The notes beneath the pieces were generated by a model, which saw only the letters and a program-made list of their open reading frames with translations, was not told the origin of the DNA and did not search any database. Position numbers and translations under genes: made by a program. From assembly GCF_042701255.1 (NCBI RefSeq), contig NZ_CP170554.1:4774001-4838000 (forward strand): 64,000 nt of DNA. Direction: 5' to 3'. Below are positions 62,555 through 64,000 of the stretch, piece after piece (the first letter of the stretch is position 1; every line of letters starts with the position of its first letter). This DNA is from Tahibacter sp042701255 (GTDB lineage Bacteria > Pseudomonadota > Gammaproteobacteria > Xanthomonadales > Rhodanobacteraceae).

Positions 62555-63085
62555 CGGTGAGAATCCCCAGGAAGAGTGGCCGCTGTGCTCTGGTGCGTGG
62601 TACGCGGCATTGGCCTCCCCATGCGAACGCGACGCCCAGGCTTTCGACGATAGCCGCGAACGCGCAATCGGTGCAAACCCGGCGCGCAGGAACCGCCACG
62701 GCGGCGTGTGAGGTCCAACCTGCGCCGCCGCGACCGCGAGCATCGGCCCGCGGCGACGATAGTCGCCATGGGCACGCGCTGCGGCACGTTCGGGCATGAA
62801 TCGCCGCGGCGGCGAACGAATGTTGCGGCTATACGGTGATGCGTCGCCACGGCAGCGCACGCATTCGCCGCGTCAGCGGAGGGTCTGCGTCGGACCATGC
62901 GGGCGCCGATGGCGGCTGCGGCAGCGCCGTCATGCGTTGCGGCGTTGCCGCGAAAGGCCACCGGATTTCCGCGACAGACAAATTGTCCACAATGAACAAA
63001 AGATTTCCCGCGACCGGCCGCGAGCCCGCCGTGTGGCAACGCAGGAGCCCGCCGCCTGCGAACGCGGCGCAGGATCACGCGTCGT
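62555..63085. other. intergenic region, no gene seen
   Basis: About 530 bp between the end of the NAD kinase gene and the start of the subtilase, both minus strand. Frames here overlap in several registers without ribosome sites. A short AT-richer patch (ACAAATTGTCCACAATGAAC, 62980-62999) may belong to a promoter. Confidence 0.4.
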
Positions 63086-63850
63086 CTAGACCTCGAACTG
63101 CTCGTTGAGGATGCGGTCCTCGAGGTTGTGCTCGGGGTCGAACAGCAGGTTCATCACGCGCTCGCGCGATTCGTGCACGGACACTTCGACGATGTCGCGG
63201 ACTTCATAGGAATCGGCCGTCGCGCTGACCGGACGCTTGTAGTGGTCCAGCACTTCGAAACGCACCTGGGTCGCCGACGGCAGTATCGCGCCGCGCCAGC
63301 GGCGCGGGCGGAACGGGCTGATCGGCGTCATCGCGAGCACGTTCGTACCCAGCGGCAGGATCGGGCCGTGCGCGGACAGGTTGTAGGCCGTGGAACCCGC
63401 CGGCGAGGACAGCAGGATGCCGTCGCAGACCAGCTCTTCGAGCTTGACCGCACCGTTCAGCGACACGCGCACATGCGCAGCCTGCTTGGTCTGACGCAGC
63501 AGCGAAACTTCGTTGAACGCCGTGGCCGTGACGCTGGAACCGGATTCGGTCTGCACTTCCATGACCAGCGGCCGCAGCACGGTCGGCTGCGCGCGCGCGA
63601 TGCGCTCGTCCAGCGCGTCGACGTGATACTGGTTCATGAGGAAACCGACCGTGCCGAGTTTCATGCCGTAGACCGGCATGCCGCGCGCGTTGTGGCGGTG
63701 CAGGGTCTGCAGCATGAAGCCGTCGCCGCCGAGCGCGACGATGACTTCGGCCTCGTCGATGGGCGTATCGCCGTAGCGTTCGCGCATCAGCGCGAGCGCG
63801 GCCTGGGCTTCTTCGGTCTTGCTCGCGACGAAATGGAGGCGCTGGCGCAT
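63086..63850 (-). CDS. nadK: NAD kinase
   Basis: 254 residues from the ATG at 63850 (a GTG at 63859 is possible). Motifs: VALGGDGFMLQTLHR (GGDG, catalytic Asp), LGTVGFLMN, the NE/D region TAFNEVSLLR, DGILLSSPAGSTAYNLSAHGP and PISPFRPR. All are hallmark NAD kinase features. Phosphorylates NAD to NADP. Length normal for the shorter proteobacterial form. Confidence 0.93.
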   Translation of the reverse strand: MRQRLHFVASKTEEAQAALALMRERYGDTPIDEAEVIVALGGDGFMLQTLHRHNARGMPVYGMKLGTVGFLMNQYHVDALDERIARAQPTVLRPLVMEVQTESGSSVTATAFNEVSLLRQTKQAAHVRVSLNGAVKLEELVCDGILLSSPAGSTAYNLSAHGPILPLGTNVLAMTPISPFRPRRWRGAILPSATQVRFEVLDHYKRPVSATADSYEVRDIVEVSVHESRERVMNLLFDPEHNLEDRILNEQFEV

Positions 63851-63904
63851 CGCAGGCACGGCTGTCGGGGTGGCGCCCGAGTGTAACCCGCTCCGGCGGC
63901 GCCG

Positions 63905-63935
63905 GTTGCGTGAACGCAGCGAACCGCGATTTCAC
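63905..63935. repeat. GAACGCAGCGAACCGC repeat, related to the 52 kb repeat
   Basis: GTTGCGTGAACGCAGCGAAC followed by CGCGATTTCAC shares the core GCAGCGAACCGC with the repeats at 52043-52207. It has its own short dyad GTGAA / TTCAC (63910-63914 and 63931-63935). It lies just upstream of nadK. The last ~60 bases of the window hold no confirmed gene; an ATG at 63969 could begin one. Confidence 0.6.
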
Positions 63936-64000
63936 GAACTCCGGTGTTACGAAAGGCCTATTGCAACAATGACGCGGATTGCGCCGAGCGCAGCGATGCG

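Noticed and set aside
63969..64000. Possible plus-strand gene start at the window end
   Set aside because: Only about ten codons are visible and no convincing ribosome site precedes the ATG.

Overview
The window is high-GC, densely packed proteobacterial chromosome with gammaproteobacterial gene content: minCDE, a Gld-type ABC operon, an Atm1-type exporter, DUF4399, a fused alpha/beta 2-oxoacid dehydrogenase E1 and many secreted proteins. Several secreted proteins end in a short motif of the form (I/L)FA(D/N)(G/N)F(E/Q). Together these suggest a Rhodanobacteraceae/Xanthomonadales relative such as Dokdonella. This is inference; no rRNA gene is present to confirm it. No rRNA, tRNA or CRISPR array was seen.

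Layout. 1-15.7 kb is a polymorphic-toxin island on the minus strand. It holds a giant secreted RHS/YD-repeat protein (about 3,444 aa) with a papain-like (H...NC) C-terminal tip and a candidate immunity gene. Downstream is a second, displaced RHS module: 2,019 bp of duplicated core, an IS3-family element that has replaced 844 bp, and an alternative tip with a zincin motif. Overlapping the end of that tip is a gene, cut by the window edge, whose predicted mature N-terminus is Cys-Glu-Cys and resembles tissue inhibitors of metalloproteases (TIMP). 16.2-30 kb carries a secreted NxxGxxxAF-repeat protein beside a gene remnant, small enzymes (HAD phosphatase, DDAH-like hydrolase, acetyltransferase), a four-gene Gld-like ABC operon, an SRPBCC protein and a two-component system. 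30.3-34.5 kb carries an acetyltransferase, minCDE, a HExxH protein and a DUF4399 protein. 33.6-38.3 kb contains families of palindromic intergenic repeats around an Atm1-type ABC exporter and an uncharacterised receiver-like protein.

38.4-46.2 kb carries a cyclase-FHA fusion, a metallo-beta-lactamase-fold hydrolase and a lower-GC three-gene operon: secreted CHAT protease, cysteine-rich exported protein, leaderless subtilisin-like protease. That operon looks like an uncharacterised protease cascade. 46.3-64 kb is mostly metabolism and signalling: fused E1, Ser/Thr kinase with TPRs, GST, acetyltransferase, glutaryl-CoA dehydrogenase-like enzyme, polysaccharide deacetylase, Tat-exported intradiol dioxygenase-like protein, two tandem paralogues of unknown function, an operon with a 5'-nucleotidase and two membrane-anchored paralogues, a secreted subtilase and NAD kinase.

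The most interesting observations are the metalloprotease-tip/TIMP-like immunity pair, the CHAT-subtilase operon and the shared C-terminal motif. All functional statements come from motifs read by eye; no database search was run.
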